This document shows, in pieces, positions 1 to 13,872 of a stretch of 64,000 nt of DNA (its first letter is position 1; each line of letters begins with the position of its first letter). Under the pieces are notes generated by a model. The model saw nothing but the letters and a program-made list of their open reading frames with translations. It made no database searches and was not told the origin of the DNA. Source of the stretch: Pleurotus djamor (lineage: Eukaryota; Basidiomycota; Agaricomycetes; Agaricales; Pleurotaceae); contig JAPEVF010000012.1 in NCBI GenBank assembly GCA_029747585.1, positions 1 to 64,000 of the forward strand, written 5' to 3'. The position numbers and the translations under genes are program-made.

Positions 1-134
1 TGGATCTTGCGTATGACTCGTCATGCGTGGCTAGAAATTAAGCCTGAATTGACTGATCGTTGGAGAAGGTGATTGGTACGAACCACCGTCTTCATATCCT
101 CAGTCTATGAGAAACCTGACGTTTTCCCAGTGAG

Positions 135-320
135 CTATCTTCTCGTTGAGCGCCGCAGACGGAATAAAACCATTCGCATCAAGGGATTCTGAATATATAT
201 GTCCTCCTTNNCGTCATCAGNNTTCTNNNGNNTCTCGCGAAGGAGACCAATGGAGAAAGGATACTCATCGAGTATCGCGCGGATCGTGTCCACAGGACTC
301 GCGTGCTCACCAAACGTCAT
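135..320 (-). CDS. N-terminal fragment of a sacsin-like HATPase protein (partial or relic)
   Basis: The frame opens with ATG at 318-320 and reads SPVDTIRAILDEYPFSIGLL followed by RE and a run of N-containing codons. Each ambiguous codon is compatible with the I-L-Q-N-S-D-D-A motif of the GHKL/HSP90-like ATPase fold found at the N-terminus of sacsin-type proteins; in that family the Asn binds Mg-ATP. After the motif the frame runs only to a stop at 135, and the expected downstream part (A-T-K-Q and beyond) is not visible. Either an intron starts in the N-rich stretch (211-206 could read GTAAGG) and the gene leaves the window on the left, or this is a relic. Family assignment is moderately supported; intactness is unknown. 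Confidence 0.4.
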   Translation of the reverse strand: MTFGEHASPVDTIRAILDEYPFSIGLLREXXXXXDDXKEDIYIQNPLMRMVLFRLRRSTRR

Positions 321-731
321 GGAAGGGGATGGATGTGCTGGAGAAGGGACAAACAGAGGGGAAGGAGGGGGACAAATGCTTTTATTGACAACCCGGTGTA
401 GCGCCAGTGGGCGTAGGAGGGCACATTGCAGAACGCGTGTAGGACTTCAACTACACATGCCTTACTATGGGTGATCCAGACACAGAAGGGATGACCTTCT
501 TTCCTCGCCCGCAGCAGTTAGCTTCGACTATCGACTTGGGAAAGTTTGATCCAATCGAGAAAGTTTGATGGGATTCGGGATAGTTGCCTTTTCTATCTGC
601 CCTACTAGCCCTACAACGACGGAGAGCGTCATTTCAGAGTCGAGGAGGCCATCTGCTTTGGCTCTGTAGAAAATCCCATTTAGGATTGATGGCGTATCGT
701 TGGTAACAACGTACCATTGCTATTCATAGCT
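321..731. other. Intergenic, no gene recognised
   Basis: This stretch lies between the start of the sacsin-like fragment and the stop codon of the MRM2-like gene. No open frame here has recognisable protein character. It probably holds the upstream region of the fragment and the 3' UTR of MRM2. Confidence 0.4.
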
Positions 732-1758
732 TTAGCCACGCCAGCCTTGACAAAGCCAGTACCCTTCACTCGACTCTGATCGACTAGATTCCGGTTTGAT
801 AAACTTGACATCGTTGAAGTTGGGTTCTAAAACCTGGGAACGGAACTGCTGTAAAAGGGGATGCATGAAGTGCTTCATCCTGCAGCGGACTGCGGTGAAT
901 ATACGATAAAGGCCTGGGTCAGGATGTCACTCACAAGAGTACGCCTCCTCTGCGCTTTCCGATATCCTCCGCAGAGCGCAGGTTCTTCTGAGTGAAATCG
1001 AAGACAGCATGACATATCTCCAAGCTATTTTCAGTGTCTCGCACAGTATTTCCAGACGCGTTTCCAGCCATGTCGGAGAGGATGATGTCCACTTTGCCAT
1101 CATTGGCCACAGCATTGATATCCAGAAGGCCTCTGACCAATACAGCTGTATCAGGAGAGAGGAAATCTGCCTTCAAGGTATGCACCCCGCGAATGGGCGC
1201 GATATTCAGCAGGTCAACACCTATGATGGTTCCACGACCTGGCGAGGTTTCCTCTTCGGCGTTCAAGGGATCATAGAAGGTGAGTTCCTCTTTCTCGGAA
1301 GACGCTTTCTTCTTTTCCAGAGCCTGCTCCTTCGTATCCCTCATCCATCGCCGCGGTCGTTTGCTGCCATCCTCGTCTACGTCATCCTCAACCACCCGTC
1401 TCGTGTATTTTGAGTCCTTCTTCGAGGGCACGCGGTCTCCGTCGAGACGCGGTGCTGTACGTTCACCAGACCAACCGAGTTTACCAGCAACCACTTGGCT
1501 CCAGCCACCTGGAGCAGCTCCGAGGTCAACTACGGCGTTGACGTGTGGCTGGCTGAGGAACGATCCGAATTTTTGGTCAATCTCCAAGAGTTTGAACGCT
1601 GAACGCGAGCGATAGGCCGCCGGGTCGGAGAGACGGCCACGCACGAATGGGTCACGAAACCTGACGGGCCAACCATGCGCGAGACGACGGTGAAGTTTTG
1701 AGACATGGTGGTGATGGGCGAAGTAACATAGAGGGACACTCTCACGGCTTGGACGCAA
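732..1758 (-). CDS. MRM2: FtsJ/RrmJ-family rRNA 2'-O-methyltransferase, MRM2-type
   Basis: An SAM-dependent methyltransferase expected to 2'-O-methylate a uridine of the large mitochondrial rRNA. Exons are 1758-935 and 879-732, joined in frame. The FtsJ K-D-K-E tetrad is visible: Lys in [12 protein letters not shown], Asp in [11 protein letters not shown], Lys in LMKHF at the start of exon 2, and Glu in SSEGYWLC near the C-terminus. The SAM motif is [15 protein letters not shown] Lys/Arg-rich insert of about 80 residues separates the SAM motif from the next core strand (IIGVDLL). The start is unresolved. No in-frame ATG precedes the conserved region: the first open codon at 1758 is TTG, directly after a 12-A run (1761-1772 on the complement). 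An ATG at 1856 would enter this frame if the run had one more A. Product confidence is high, 5' end low. Confidence 0.85.
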
Positions 1759-2037
1759 CCTTTTTTTTTTTTGGTGGTCAACTCGCTCTCGTCAACTGAA
1801 TTAGAATGCGCGTGGGTCAAATGTCTCCACGAGTACGTAGCCAACAAACCATCCATTGACTAACAGCAAGAGAAAACGAGGGAATATAACAGTTCGCGGT
1901 GTAAAGTGACAGGACGATGGAAAGAATCCGAGCGCAGGTAGATAGAATAGTGAAAGAAAGGAAGGGATAGGATCTGGGGTATATCTGTGAACCGCCAAAT
2001 GGCGAAGGCTATAGGTAACAAGATGTGTTGTCCATGC

Positions 2038-3445
2038 TCATCGTCGGCCAGCAGTGTTACGACCGTACCCAACCTGAATGTTGTCCAGTTCAGCCTCGAG
2101 CTGCTTAATGGCACTGTGGGCCAGTTCGAGATCCTTGTTGAGACGGTCTCGCTCTGCGATAAGCTTTGGCAAGGTCAGCATAAGCTTAGGCTATGACCGG
2201 GGGCTTTTACTCACATGCTGCTCCCATTGTCTGAAGCGGGCTTCTTCGGCCTTGACCTGTTCGGTGAAGCGTTTCCTAAGCTGTTCTTCCTCTTCCTTAA
2301 ACTTCGGGTTGTCGAGTTTCTTAACCTTAGGCTCGCCGAACTTGCGAGTTTCCATTTGTTGTTGGCGATAGTTCTCGTAATGGAGGTCTTCCGTGGTGGA
2401 GATGAGGTCGAGCATGTGGGTACGAATCATCAAGGAACGAAGTTTCTTAAAGTCGCAGTGGTTCTCGTTCTCAACTAGTGTACGTTAGTGACGGAGACCA
2501 GGTTAAATCAAAGCAAATTCGCTAACCTTCGGCAACACCCCAGAGGTACTCACGGCCCTTGACTACGCGACCATCGGGTGTTTTGACATCTTCCATCGAG
2601 CCAATGATGGAGAATGGGATGGCGTCGGTCAGGATACGGGCATGCTCCGCGCTCTGGGGGTCATCGTTGTCCATTGGGGGCGTGTAGATTCTGATGCCCT
2701 GGGCAGCGATAACTTCCCGAATGCGTTGCTTGAACAGGAAGAGATCGTTCTGCGTGAGGGTGTCGGCTTTGGCAATGACGGGGATGAGATTGACGCGCGT
2801 TCCCAAACGCTTCATAATCTCAATGTCAAGTGGTTTCAAGCTGGCGACGCGTCAGGGAAAAATCGAGACAAAGTTTGAGAGAATGTACTCACGTATGGCC
2901 AGTGGGTCGGATAAAGTACAAGCAGGCATGAACTCTGAGGTCACTCTTCTCATGACGCTCCGGTTGTTGTTCTTGACGCATGTAAGCTTCATGTTGGTCG
3001 TCGATGAACTCGACGATGGGTGACCACGAGTCGCGGTTGTTGACGTAGTCACCAAAGCCAGGCGTGTCAATGACAGTAAGCTTGACCTTGAACTGCTTCT
3101 CCTCAAGCTCAGCTTTGATAATGTCAACCTCAGTAAGCTTGTCCAATTGCTTATGGTGACGCCTGTTGTAGTTTTTAGGCGGTGACAGCTCCGTTGAAAA
3201 GAGGGTGTTGATGAGCGTCGTTTTTCCAAGACCGGACTCCCCTGCAGACAATGAGATAGCGACTCAGGCAGCAAAATGGGACCACTAACCAACAACCATC
3301 ATCGTGAAATGTGCACCTCGCTTGGCGACAATCTTATGTTTCTGAGAGAAAGTGAGCACATTGAAAAACTGGACAGTTGGACAACACATACTTGGTTGGG
3401 GAGGTTGGCAATGCCAATGCCATCGACGGAGGAGATTTGGGCCAT
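2038..3445 (-). CDS. CDC12: Septin, CDC12/AspC group
   Basis: A filament-forming GTPase of the septin ring, acting at septation sites and hyphal tips. Six exons (3445-3392, 3341-3290, 3241-2893, 2840-2527, 2474-2215, 2163-2038) give 384 residues, the usual length. The start [18 protein letters not shown] matches the short N-terminus of the Cdc12/AspC group. Visible motifs are the P-loop GESGLGKT, switch II DTPGFGD, the G4 motif AKAD, and the septin unique element around [18 protein letters not shown]. The C-terminal 90 residues (from [10 protein letters not shown] to the end) are a typical septin coiled coil. The arrangement [18 protein letters not shown] is characteristic of this subgroup rather than Cdc3, Cdc10 or Cdc11. 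Nothing is missing. Confidence 0.95.
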
Positions 3446-4752
3446 GACGGAGGGAACGATGGGGACGACGAGAAACGGCTGAGGAAAAAGACGATGGGGA
3501 AAGCCAAACTGTGTTTGCTGCAGTTTGCACTAGGTTCGGCTACTTCCATGACCTTATTGGACAGCTCCTAAACGCCCCTGATAAGCCTCCACGTTTACTT
3601 CCATTCCGGCTTTGAGAGTGCCGCACGTAAACTTTACGGTACTTATCCTCGCACCATTTGAGTCGCCCGCATGACTTGCGTGTTGATTAACCAGATAAAT
3701 GAGGTGAGTCTGACTGCGTCAGCTTCAAGGATTACAAAAGAAAATGCCTATTATGGCGTGCGTACCTTCAAGTTTTACAAGCGGCGTCTCTGGAGGTGAA
3801 GGCCAACAAATTATCACCTTGCTCATTTTCTTTTACCTTTCTGTACAGATCATCGACTGTAAAAAACCGTGGCTATAAATTCAAGGCATTAAAACGAGGA
3901 ACAAGTCTTCAGTAAACGTTTTCAATACCACTCACTTCATTCACTGTTAGCTAAGAGCTCCAGTAGACTCCATATGGACGAAATTTCAGCGAGGGCTTGC
4001 GAGAGCTCGAATGTTGATGTTGATTGATGATCATCCATGCACTAGGCTGATGAGTATCCTGGCGCCGTTTCTCTCGGGCTTGACACCCAAGACATGGAAA
4101 ATGGTAAGTATCTACGGCGGCAGACCAATGAGTTATACGAGCACTCGCTGTCTCCGACAGGCCCTTCTCGGCTGAAAAAGCTGACGACATCTACATATAC
4201 ATCTATCCCAATCGCGTCCGAGAAGTCATTGCCACAACGCCAACGCGACAACTTCCAGTTCATGCCCAGAGTTTTCCCGAAGCTACAACGGTTGAATCGC
4301 GATCATCGTAGGTTGTATGGTCGTCAATACATTATCCCGTGGCTAGATGTCAACCCATGTCCCAATGCCGGTAGAGGGATAATTATCGGATCCATTTTGA
4401 AATCCCCAAGCCCTCTGGTCATCGCGTACGCGAATGGAACATCCTAACATCTATACGATTGCACTTTCACAAACGTAGTCGATGGGGCGTATAAAAAAGG
4501 CTGATCCCACTTCGCGAGGCGGTCATTCGATGCCTTCTTGATGCCACATACTGCATACGAGACAAAAATATCCTGATCCTTCAGGGACGCACCCCAGCTC
4601 TCGGTTGCAATGCCTAGAGACTCTTCCGATTCGACATAGACCAAGGAGACCTCGGTAACACCTTGCCAGGCATGTGATGCAAGCCTTTCCAAGCAACTGC
4701 TTTATTGGATGTAAGTCGGCATATTGGCGGACACAGTCTCTCCTTGGTGGCC
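3446..4752. other. Intergenic, no confident gene
   Basis: The stretch contains an open plus-strand frame (4094-4447, 117 codons) and a minus-strand frame without ATG (4444-4692). Neither resembles a family I recognise and neither joins convincingly to other exons. An ATG at 4050 followed by a possible donor at 4099 (GTAAGT) could begin a small unknown gene. The right end holds the promoter of the cellulase gene. Confidence 0.3.
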
Positions 4753-4759
4753 TATAAAA
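4753..4759 (+). promoter_or_regulatory. TATA box of the GH5 endoglucanase gene
   Basis: TATAAAA lies 62 bp before the ATG of the cellulase. That is a usual distance for a highly expressed fungal gene with a short 5' UTR. Confidence 0.7.
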
Positions 4760-4814
4760 CGGCGGCACTGGAACTCTCTACCTTCGTCACTTGCTCTTGT
4801 GTCTTGGTGCCACG

Positions 4815-6831
4815 ATGAAAGCTAGCCTCTCCGCCCTCGTAACTTTGGCCTTGGTGGCTCCTTCCCTGGCTGCTGTGCCGTTGTGGGGTCAATGTGGTGT
4901 ACGTCCTTCAATTATGTCAGCGTTTGGAACAAGGATTTGACTTTTATTCACCTACAGGGTCTCAACTACAGCGGCGAGACAACTTGCGTTGCTGGTGCTA
5001 CTTGTACCTACAGCAACGATTGTAAGTCCAATGTACATCTTATTCCCGCTGCGACAGATACTAATAACAACATACTCCCTTAGGGTACTCGCAATGCTTA
5101 CCTGGCGGTCCTGCGAGTCCCTCTCCTACCCCTACCCCTACTTCCAGCTCGAGTTCGAGTTCGCAATCTCCCTCCTCTACTTCATCCGCCGTTACACCCA
5201 CCTCGACCAAATTCAAGTTCTTCGGTGTCAACCAATCTTGCGCTGAGTTCGGAGAGAACTACATCCCAGGTGTTTTGGGAACCCATTATACTTGGCCTGC
5301 TCCTTCATCCATTGACGTGAGGCTTTTGAGGCTCCCGAAGTCTGTAACGCAAGCTCAAAACGTTTATAGTTCTTTGTCGGCAAGGGCTTCAACTCCTTCC
5401 GTATCCCGTTCAAGCTCGAACGTCTCAGCCCCCCTGCTGGTGGACTCACTTCCCCTAACTTCGATCCGGCTTACCTCAACTCATTGAAGGAGGTGTGTAA
5501 CATCCACCAGATACGCGAGTGTCCTCTCGCCCACCCGTGTGACACTTCAGACCGTCAACTACATTACCAGCAAGGGCGCATACGCTGTCATCGAACGTAC
5601 GCACCGTGATGCTGTACTCTTTGCAAGCTTTGCTCATTCTCTTCGCAGCCCACAACTACGCTCGCTACAACGGCGCCGTTATCACCGACACTTCTGCGTA
5701 CGTTCTAATCCTTTTGCATATAGGTATCGTCTAACTTTCCGTTCCTTGACGTAGCTTTGCTACTTGTAAGTCTATCGCCTAGCTCCGGAAGTGCTCTCTT
5801 GCTCAATCACGTCAAACTAGGGTGGGGAAACCTTGCCAACCAATTCGTGAGTTTGTAGCATGTCTATCTCGAATGATTTCAAGTTAATGTTATCCCAAGA
5901 AAACCAACAACCTTGTCGTCTTTGGTAAGATCCTAACGACGTGCCTAAAACGGCCACCTTCATCTGAGTAACACATTCTAGACATCATCAACGAGCCCTA
6001 CGGCATCCCAGCTACTGATGCGCTTGCTCTCGTATGTTTTGTTTCTTTTATCGACATGAATCACTTTCTTAGCTCCCGTAGAACCAAGCTGCTGTCAATG
6101 CCATCCGTGCTGCCGGAGCAACGACCCAGCTCATCTTCGTAGAAGGTATGTGTCTTTCAAGCTGTAATTCTCTTGAAGATGACTGAGATAAACTCGACAG
6201 GAACTGCGTGGACCGGTGCCTGGAGTAAGTCCCTCCCACCTCATTCCTGAGTCAGCTTTAATCTTTCAATTCTAGCCTGGAACTCTTCCGGAAACGCTGA
6301 CGCCTTTGTGGCCATCACTGACCCCAACAACAACATCGCCATTGGTAAGTCACAAAATCGACCTATGCGACTCCTAACTATTGTCGACAGAAATGCACCA
6401 ATACCTCGACTCCGATGGTTCTGGAACTTCCCCCGACTGCGTCTCGCCCACTGCTGGTGCTGAGCGTCTCCAGGCCGCCACCGCTTGGCTCCAGCAACAC
6501 GGCTTCAAAGGTGTCTTGGGTGAAATTGGTGCTGGCTCTAACGGTGTGTCGGGGAATTCCTCCAGGAGATTACAGTGTTAATTTGCCCCTTTAGACGTTT
6601 GCATCTCCGCCGTCAAGAGTGCTCTCCAACACATGAAAGACTCCAACGGTACCTGGCTTGGTGTCTTCTGGTGGGCTGCTGGTCCATGGTGGGGCAACGT
6701 GAGTGGTTTAGTCCACCGCAGTATGACTTGGAAATGACTAACCTGCGTGACAGTACTTCCAATCCATTGAACCTCCTAATGGTGCTTCCATTCCGAGAAT
6801 CCTTCCTGAGGCCCTCCAACCTTTCATCTAA
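4815..6831 (+). CDS. Secreted endo-beta-1,4-glucanase, CBM1 + GH5 (subfamily 5-like)
   Basis: An extracellular cellulase that cuts internal beta-1,4-glucosidic bonds of cellulose. Sixteen exons encode 400 residues. A signal peptide (MKASLSALVTLALVAPSLAA) is followed by a four-cysteine CBM1 cellulose-binding module beginning VPLWGQCGGLNYSG, a Pro/Ser/Thr linker (residues ~65-100), and the GH5 barrel from KFKFFGVNQSCAEFG. The acid/base Glu lies in DIINEPYG and the nucleophile Glu in GEIGAGSN, and the motif FWWAAGPWWG lies near the C-terminus. Exon 7 (5755-5765) is only 11 nt, yet the phases close through all fifteen introns: 4815-4898, 4958-5021, 5084-5316, 5370-5492, 5551-5596, 5649-5697, 5755-5765, 5821-5846, 5900-5924, 5982-6031, 6082-6145, 6201-6224, 6276-6344, 6391-6543, 6595-6698, 6754-6831. 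Plant cell-wall degradation fits a saprotroph. Confidence 0.96.
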
Positions 6832-7257
6832 AAGCATACGACTGGTTGGTGTAATCCAAGTACTCGTCCTGTATATCTGTGCGGCTGTTTACACCCTCAG
6901 AAGCAGTCTGAGAAATTCGCAATAAATTATGTTTTATAATATTTTGAAAGGGTTCATCTCAAGTTCATTGCCTGAGTAGTCTACGGTATTCCTGCCTTGA
7001 TGGGATCCAATGTCATACCCCGGCGGCCTCGATCAGTTGGCTGAGCTGAGTTGAGCATCCAGAAACTCTAGCGTTGCTCTACAGATATTACTGAGTGCAG
7101 CGCGGTTTCAGGCACACTCAATTACTGAGCACTGAGCGGGGGATATGGTCTAAATTCCTTTGAGGCACAAAACTCAACAAGAGCAACGATGAATGTCAAC
7201 CTTCTTATTCATACAACCTTGATGCCTTCTCACTGTGTGAGTGATACCAACACGAGA
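6832..7257. other. Intergenic between convergent genes
   Basis: This is the space between the cellulase stop and the stop of the minus-strand secreted-protein gene. It should contain both 3' UTRs; TTTTATAATATTTTG at ~6930 may belong to the cellulase 3' end. No coding frame was recognised. Confidence 0.5.
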
Positions 7258-7926
7258 TTACTTTTGATAGGGCGTAAGTGATGGAGACGTTGGCCTCTTT
7301 CTCAGACTTTTGAGTTTAACTTGGACGTCGAAGAAGGGAAGAGAGGCCTACCATGTATACATCGGGAACACGTTTCCAGCAATCGTGCCGTTGTGCAAGA
7401 CATCACCGCCCAGAGAGAACCATTCTCGGGCGTTACGGACAATACCATCAAAGATCCCTTCGACATGGCTTGAGACGCCTAGCGGAATAGCGCTGCTCAG
7501 GACGAAGGTAGCTTTCGATATGCTTGAGAGGTGGGCATCGATCTGGTTTCGGTATTGCTGAAACGACAGAATGTGATCAAGTGTATGGGTCTGCGTCCAT
7601 GACTGTATGATTCCAAGGGTAAAAAAGGTATACATTTATGGGAATTCAGATAGAGATAACTTACCTCTATTACGCCTCGCAGCCTGGAGAAAGGTTGCTT
7701 TGCCTTGATATCTGCACAGAGTTTATCAACGGTTGAGCTATCAATGCAAAAGCCCAGTCAGTTTTAGATGTCACATTATTATGATGAAGGGTCCTTACGA
7801 AGTATTGCGGGGAACACCATACTTGGGAGCTACACAAGGGTTAATGACATCTGAGACACCACCGTGGAGGCGGACGCCAAGTAGGACAAGCGCAGTCAAG
7901 ATAAAGCAGCTGGGGAAGAAGTTCAT
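7258..7926 (-). CDS. Small secreted protein of unknown function
   Basis: Four exons (7926-7799, 7737-7665, 7602-7352, 7306-7258) give about 166 residues. The N-terminus MNFFPSCFILTALVLLGVRL is a clear signal peptide. The mature part contains C-V-A-P-K and K-L-C-A-D and an amphipathic, helix-rich middle (THTLDHILSFQQYRNQIDAH), ending with a basic Ser/Pro tail. Size and helix pattern loosely recall hydrophobic-surface-binding (HsbA-like) proteins, but I see no diagnostic motif and do not assign it. The first three exons have canonical junctions. The last exon (16 residues, after a 45-nt intron with donor GTAGGC) is less certain. Confidence 0.6.
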
Positions 7927-8442
7927 TGAGGTTGAGGGTGCGCGAAGGGAGACATATAGGTTAACGTGTCGATGGGCCTCCCAAGTTCATGGGTAAGCGG
8001 CGCAATGCGTATATATGGCCTGTAACCTATGAGAAGAATTCAATGTGCCTACGTGGCGGAAAGGAAGCTCACTTCGGGGCGGAGGTAAATGGACACAGGC
8101 CGGTCATGTGAACAGATGAATGGTATCAAGATATGCGGACATGCCGACGACCCGACATTTCTCGCCTGCGATAATGTTAGTAGGCTGGATCCTGAGTGAG
8201 GGACACGTTAGAATTCGGACGCGGGGAAGCCGAATACCACAGGGAGGGACTGTAGAATACCTCTAGGCAGCGAGGGCAAGACATAGTTTGGAAATTGAGG
8301 AGGAAACTCGGAACGACGAGTCCGATCCTCAAGCTCAAGCCAGACAACGTGAGGAACATTCGAGAACGACCGCAAGATACAAGCGATGTTGCAACGCGTA
8401 TCGCGTACAACTGCAAAAGACAAACAAAGAGTAAGTAGTAAT
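7927..8442. other. Intergenic: promoter of secreted-protein gene and 3' end of PRE4
   Basis: An open frame across 8177-8491 on the minus strand is a shadow that runs through the PRE4 3' UTR. No other gene was recognised. Confidence 0.5.
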
Positions 8443-9502
8443 TTATTGTGTTTGTGCTCCATAGCCTCTGATACCCTCCGCGAATGACCATGAAGTCTCG
8501 AGATGTCGAGACTCGCTAATCGATACACCGCTAGCTGTGATTGTGGCAATTTGGAACTAGAGCCTCTGTGAGTAAAAACTCCGACCAAAGCAACTAGACT
8601 CACTTTGTTAAGACTTCGAGCATCACGATAGAACAGGACCCGCATGCTATTCTCAATGATTTTGATAGCCTCTTCTTCCGTCAATGTAGTCTCATAACCT
8701 TCAACAGCCTTGCGAAGCAAAGGTTGAGCGATCATAGACCCGTAACCAGTGGCGATGGTGGAAGCCGTGTATGTCGTACCCAGTAGGTCGACGTATGATA
8801 AGAAGCTAGGTAAAGAAATAAGAATTGTGAGCTCCAAGGCCGAACGAAACACTTACCTCTTCCCATCCTTGAATCCACCAATAACAAGCGAGTTCCACAA
8901 GGGGTTGATCTTCGAACGACGCGCGTACATGACATGCGATAGATATTCATGGATCTCAACAGGCCCCAGTCTGTGACCATCTTGCGCGGCAAACTCCTCG
9001 GTCACCAACTCATCCAGGAGTTTCTGGATGTATTGGAAGTCGGACATATCCCCACCAGCACCAATGCAAGTGTGATCGCCAACGGCATGCAGACGCTGGA
9101 TATCTTTGAATCTAGCGAGGGATCCATATGACGCTAAGATAGTTCACAGTACATCAGAAAGTACGCAATAAGAGCACGAAAGGTCAGCGTACCGAGGTTG
9201 TCAGCAGCCATCATTATCCCATCCTTGTACTTAATGGCGAGGACGCTCGTGCCGGTTACGATGGGTTGCCTAGGGTACTTCAGCACATGAAAGGTTGAGC
9301 TACAAGGTAGCAGACGCACTGTGTTCGCTGCACACCACCAGCGAAGGCATCAACATCGTGTCTCGGGCGTTGAGCAATAGGGTATGTGCCATACGCGTCG
9401 ATGGCATCGTTGCGCTGATGAAAGGACAAGTTAACACGTATTAGGGTATTTGCGCGACGGGAAACATACTGGTTTGCCCCAGTTCGTAGGAAAGTGGTCC
9501 AT
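8443..9502 (-). CDS. PRE4: 20S proteasome subunit beta type-4 (Pre4/PSMB4)
   Basis: A non-catalytic beta subunit (beta7) of the 20S proteasome core. Six exons (9502-9470, 9414-9320, 9269-9193, 9133-8857, 8805-8604, 8556-8443) give 265 residues. The short N-terminus MDHFPTNWGKP is spliced to RNDAIDAYGTYPIAQ, and the fold begins QPIVTGTSVLAIKYKDGIM. The beta4-type features MYARRSKINPLWN, LGTTYTASTIATGYG and the C-terminus SFAEGIRGYGAQTQ are all present. No catalytic N-terminal Thr is generated at the propeptide boundary, as expected for this subunit. The 250 bp upstream separate it from PRP43 on the same strand. Confidence 0.96.
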
Positions 9503-9752
9503 ATTCGTAGCGTACGAGATCGTAAGAGGGAAGAACGCTGCAACTGAAGGGGTACGCGTCCAAAGATGACGTAAGCGAGAAAGTAGCTGGGCTGCTAAAA
9601 GGAGCAGCATCGTTCAGAGGTCTACGGAACACAACATTTCGTTATAAGTATCTACGTTTCTACAGTATGTATGAAGGCCTAGGGCAAGAAAAGGTAGGAA
9701 AGCCCCCGCGGACTGTAAACTACAGGACAAGGGCTGGTTGATGGCAGCGCGG

Positions 9753-12547
<2,795 letters not shown>

Positions 12548-13003
12548 GACGCCGCCGATCCTGAATCAAGAAGAAGTGTAGAGAAGTGGTAAAAGAAGTG
12601 GAAGAAGGGTTCAACGAGGAAAACAATTTCGCTGACACGTGACGGTCATCATACCAATGTCCCCCTTTTTCTTACAGGAGCGTCATGTCCATCAAACCTC
12701 GCACTTGCCTCGCACTCTACGGAACGCCATAGAACGCGGCTTTTGTATCCTCTCTCGGTGCAGCTGTTGGACGACCCTCCATTCGGTCCCGGCTCCTGTT
12801 CATGTCCGATATCTGGTTCCGTCCCATTCAAGTAAGTAGTAACTGCCGTCTTTTCCTGTTGTTTCCTTGACATCATCCACAGGTAATTGTACTAGGGAGA
12901 CCTGATGCGTCAAGGACGGCTTTAAACATGTGCATGGGTATAAGTGCACAGAACCGGAACGGTATGTTTACTCATATCTTGATGATTAAGTCAGGGAGCG
13001 TTA
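12548..13003. other. Intergenic, upstream of PRP43
   Basis: The promoter of PRP43 should lie here. Small open frames near 12640-12880 show no family resemblance. Confidence 0.5.
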
Positions 13004-13099
13004 CAGCGCTTTTCATAAGTATGCGGAATCGCGTTTTCCAACACATTTTNGGCCTTGGGGTTAGGGTTGCCTCTTTTGGGCCGTGGAAATGAGCTCCTA
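13004..13099 (+). repeat. Left terminal inverted repeat of the MITE
   Basis: It begins CAGCGCTTTTCATAAG and is preceded by TA. The single difference from the right arm is the N at 13050, which has no counterpart there. Confidence 0.85.
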
Positions 13100-13775
13100 A
13101 AGTCCCTATAGACCTTCGGGGAGGTGCCCGATGACACACAATCGTTCACAATGGTCGCTTAGTGCCAGTGGCTAGGCTCTGTGCTACGTATCCACAAATA
13201 TAGTCAGTATAAAGCCACTTACAAGGTAAAAAGACCAATGAACACTTAAAATACTGGCTGTGCAAGGATATAGACACAACGACTCACAGATGAAGTGTGT
13301 GTGACAAGCATTTGCAGCGAAGTGAAATTCCTGGGGTGCGAACATCAAGTATTGCTCGAAAATGCACCTCAAGTGTGAAGCTGTACAGTGTGCTTGCTTT
13401 ACCGCGCGAGGTGTTGAAAATATGGGAAGATATCAATTCCAAGTCATTTCGGGCTTAGAAACAGCCAACGTATCCATTACATCGTCACTAGATCCCGGAC
13501 GACCTTCTATAGCGTTTTCCAGTGCGTCCAAGGGATAGCCAACTTCATGGTATACAGAGAGCAAAACCAATTTAAAAACTAGAACCCGTTCAAGTGCATG
13601 TGCATTTCGAGTCTTGATAAGGCGGCCGGAAGGACAGTGAAAGGTTTAACCCACTGAGAGATGCTTTGGAAAGCTTTTTTGAGAAGATGCATCAATTGGT
13701 TGATGATTCACCCAATCAAGAGGGATACTCTACCGAAACGACGATCGCCGTTGCCCAAGTTCTATACAGGGGCCC

Positions 13776-13870
13776 TAGGAGCTCATTTCCACGGCCCAAA
13801 AGAGGCAACCCTAACCCCAAGGCCAAAATGTGTTGGAAAACGCGATTCCGCATACTTATGAAAAGCGCTG
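13776..13870 (-). repeat. Right terminal inverted repeat of the MITE
   Basis: It is the reverse complement of the left arm, ends CTTATGAAAAGCGCTG and is followed by TA. Confidence 0.85.
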
Positions 13871-13872
13871 TA

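Larger units (their letters stand above)
13004..13870. mobile_element. 867-bp inverted-repeat element, mariner-type MITE candidate
   Basis: The two ends are inverted copies of about 95 bp: 13004-13099 matches the reverse complement of 13776-13870 without mismatch, apart from an N inserted at 13050, and then continues with partial identity for about ten more bases. The termini read CAGCGCTTTTCATAAG inward, and each is flanked by TA (13002-13003 and 13871-13872), the target duplication expected of Tc1/mariner. No transposase frame is visible in the ~675-bp interior, so the element is non-autonomous. The near-perfect arms imply recent insertion or amplification. Confidence 0.85.

Noticed and set aside
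4444..4692. Open minus-strand frame of 82 codons with reasonable composition
   Set aside because: It has no ATG, no family resemblance, and no upstream exon with a matching phase.
8208..8852. Long open minus-strand frame (214 codons) over the proteasome gene
   Set aside because: It follows the PRE4 frame for one exon and then reads through introns; the spliced model explains the region.
13110..13765. Transposase inside the inverted-repeat element
   Set aside because: No frame with a DDE-type pattern or adequate length was seen in the interior.
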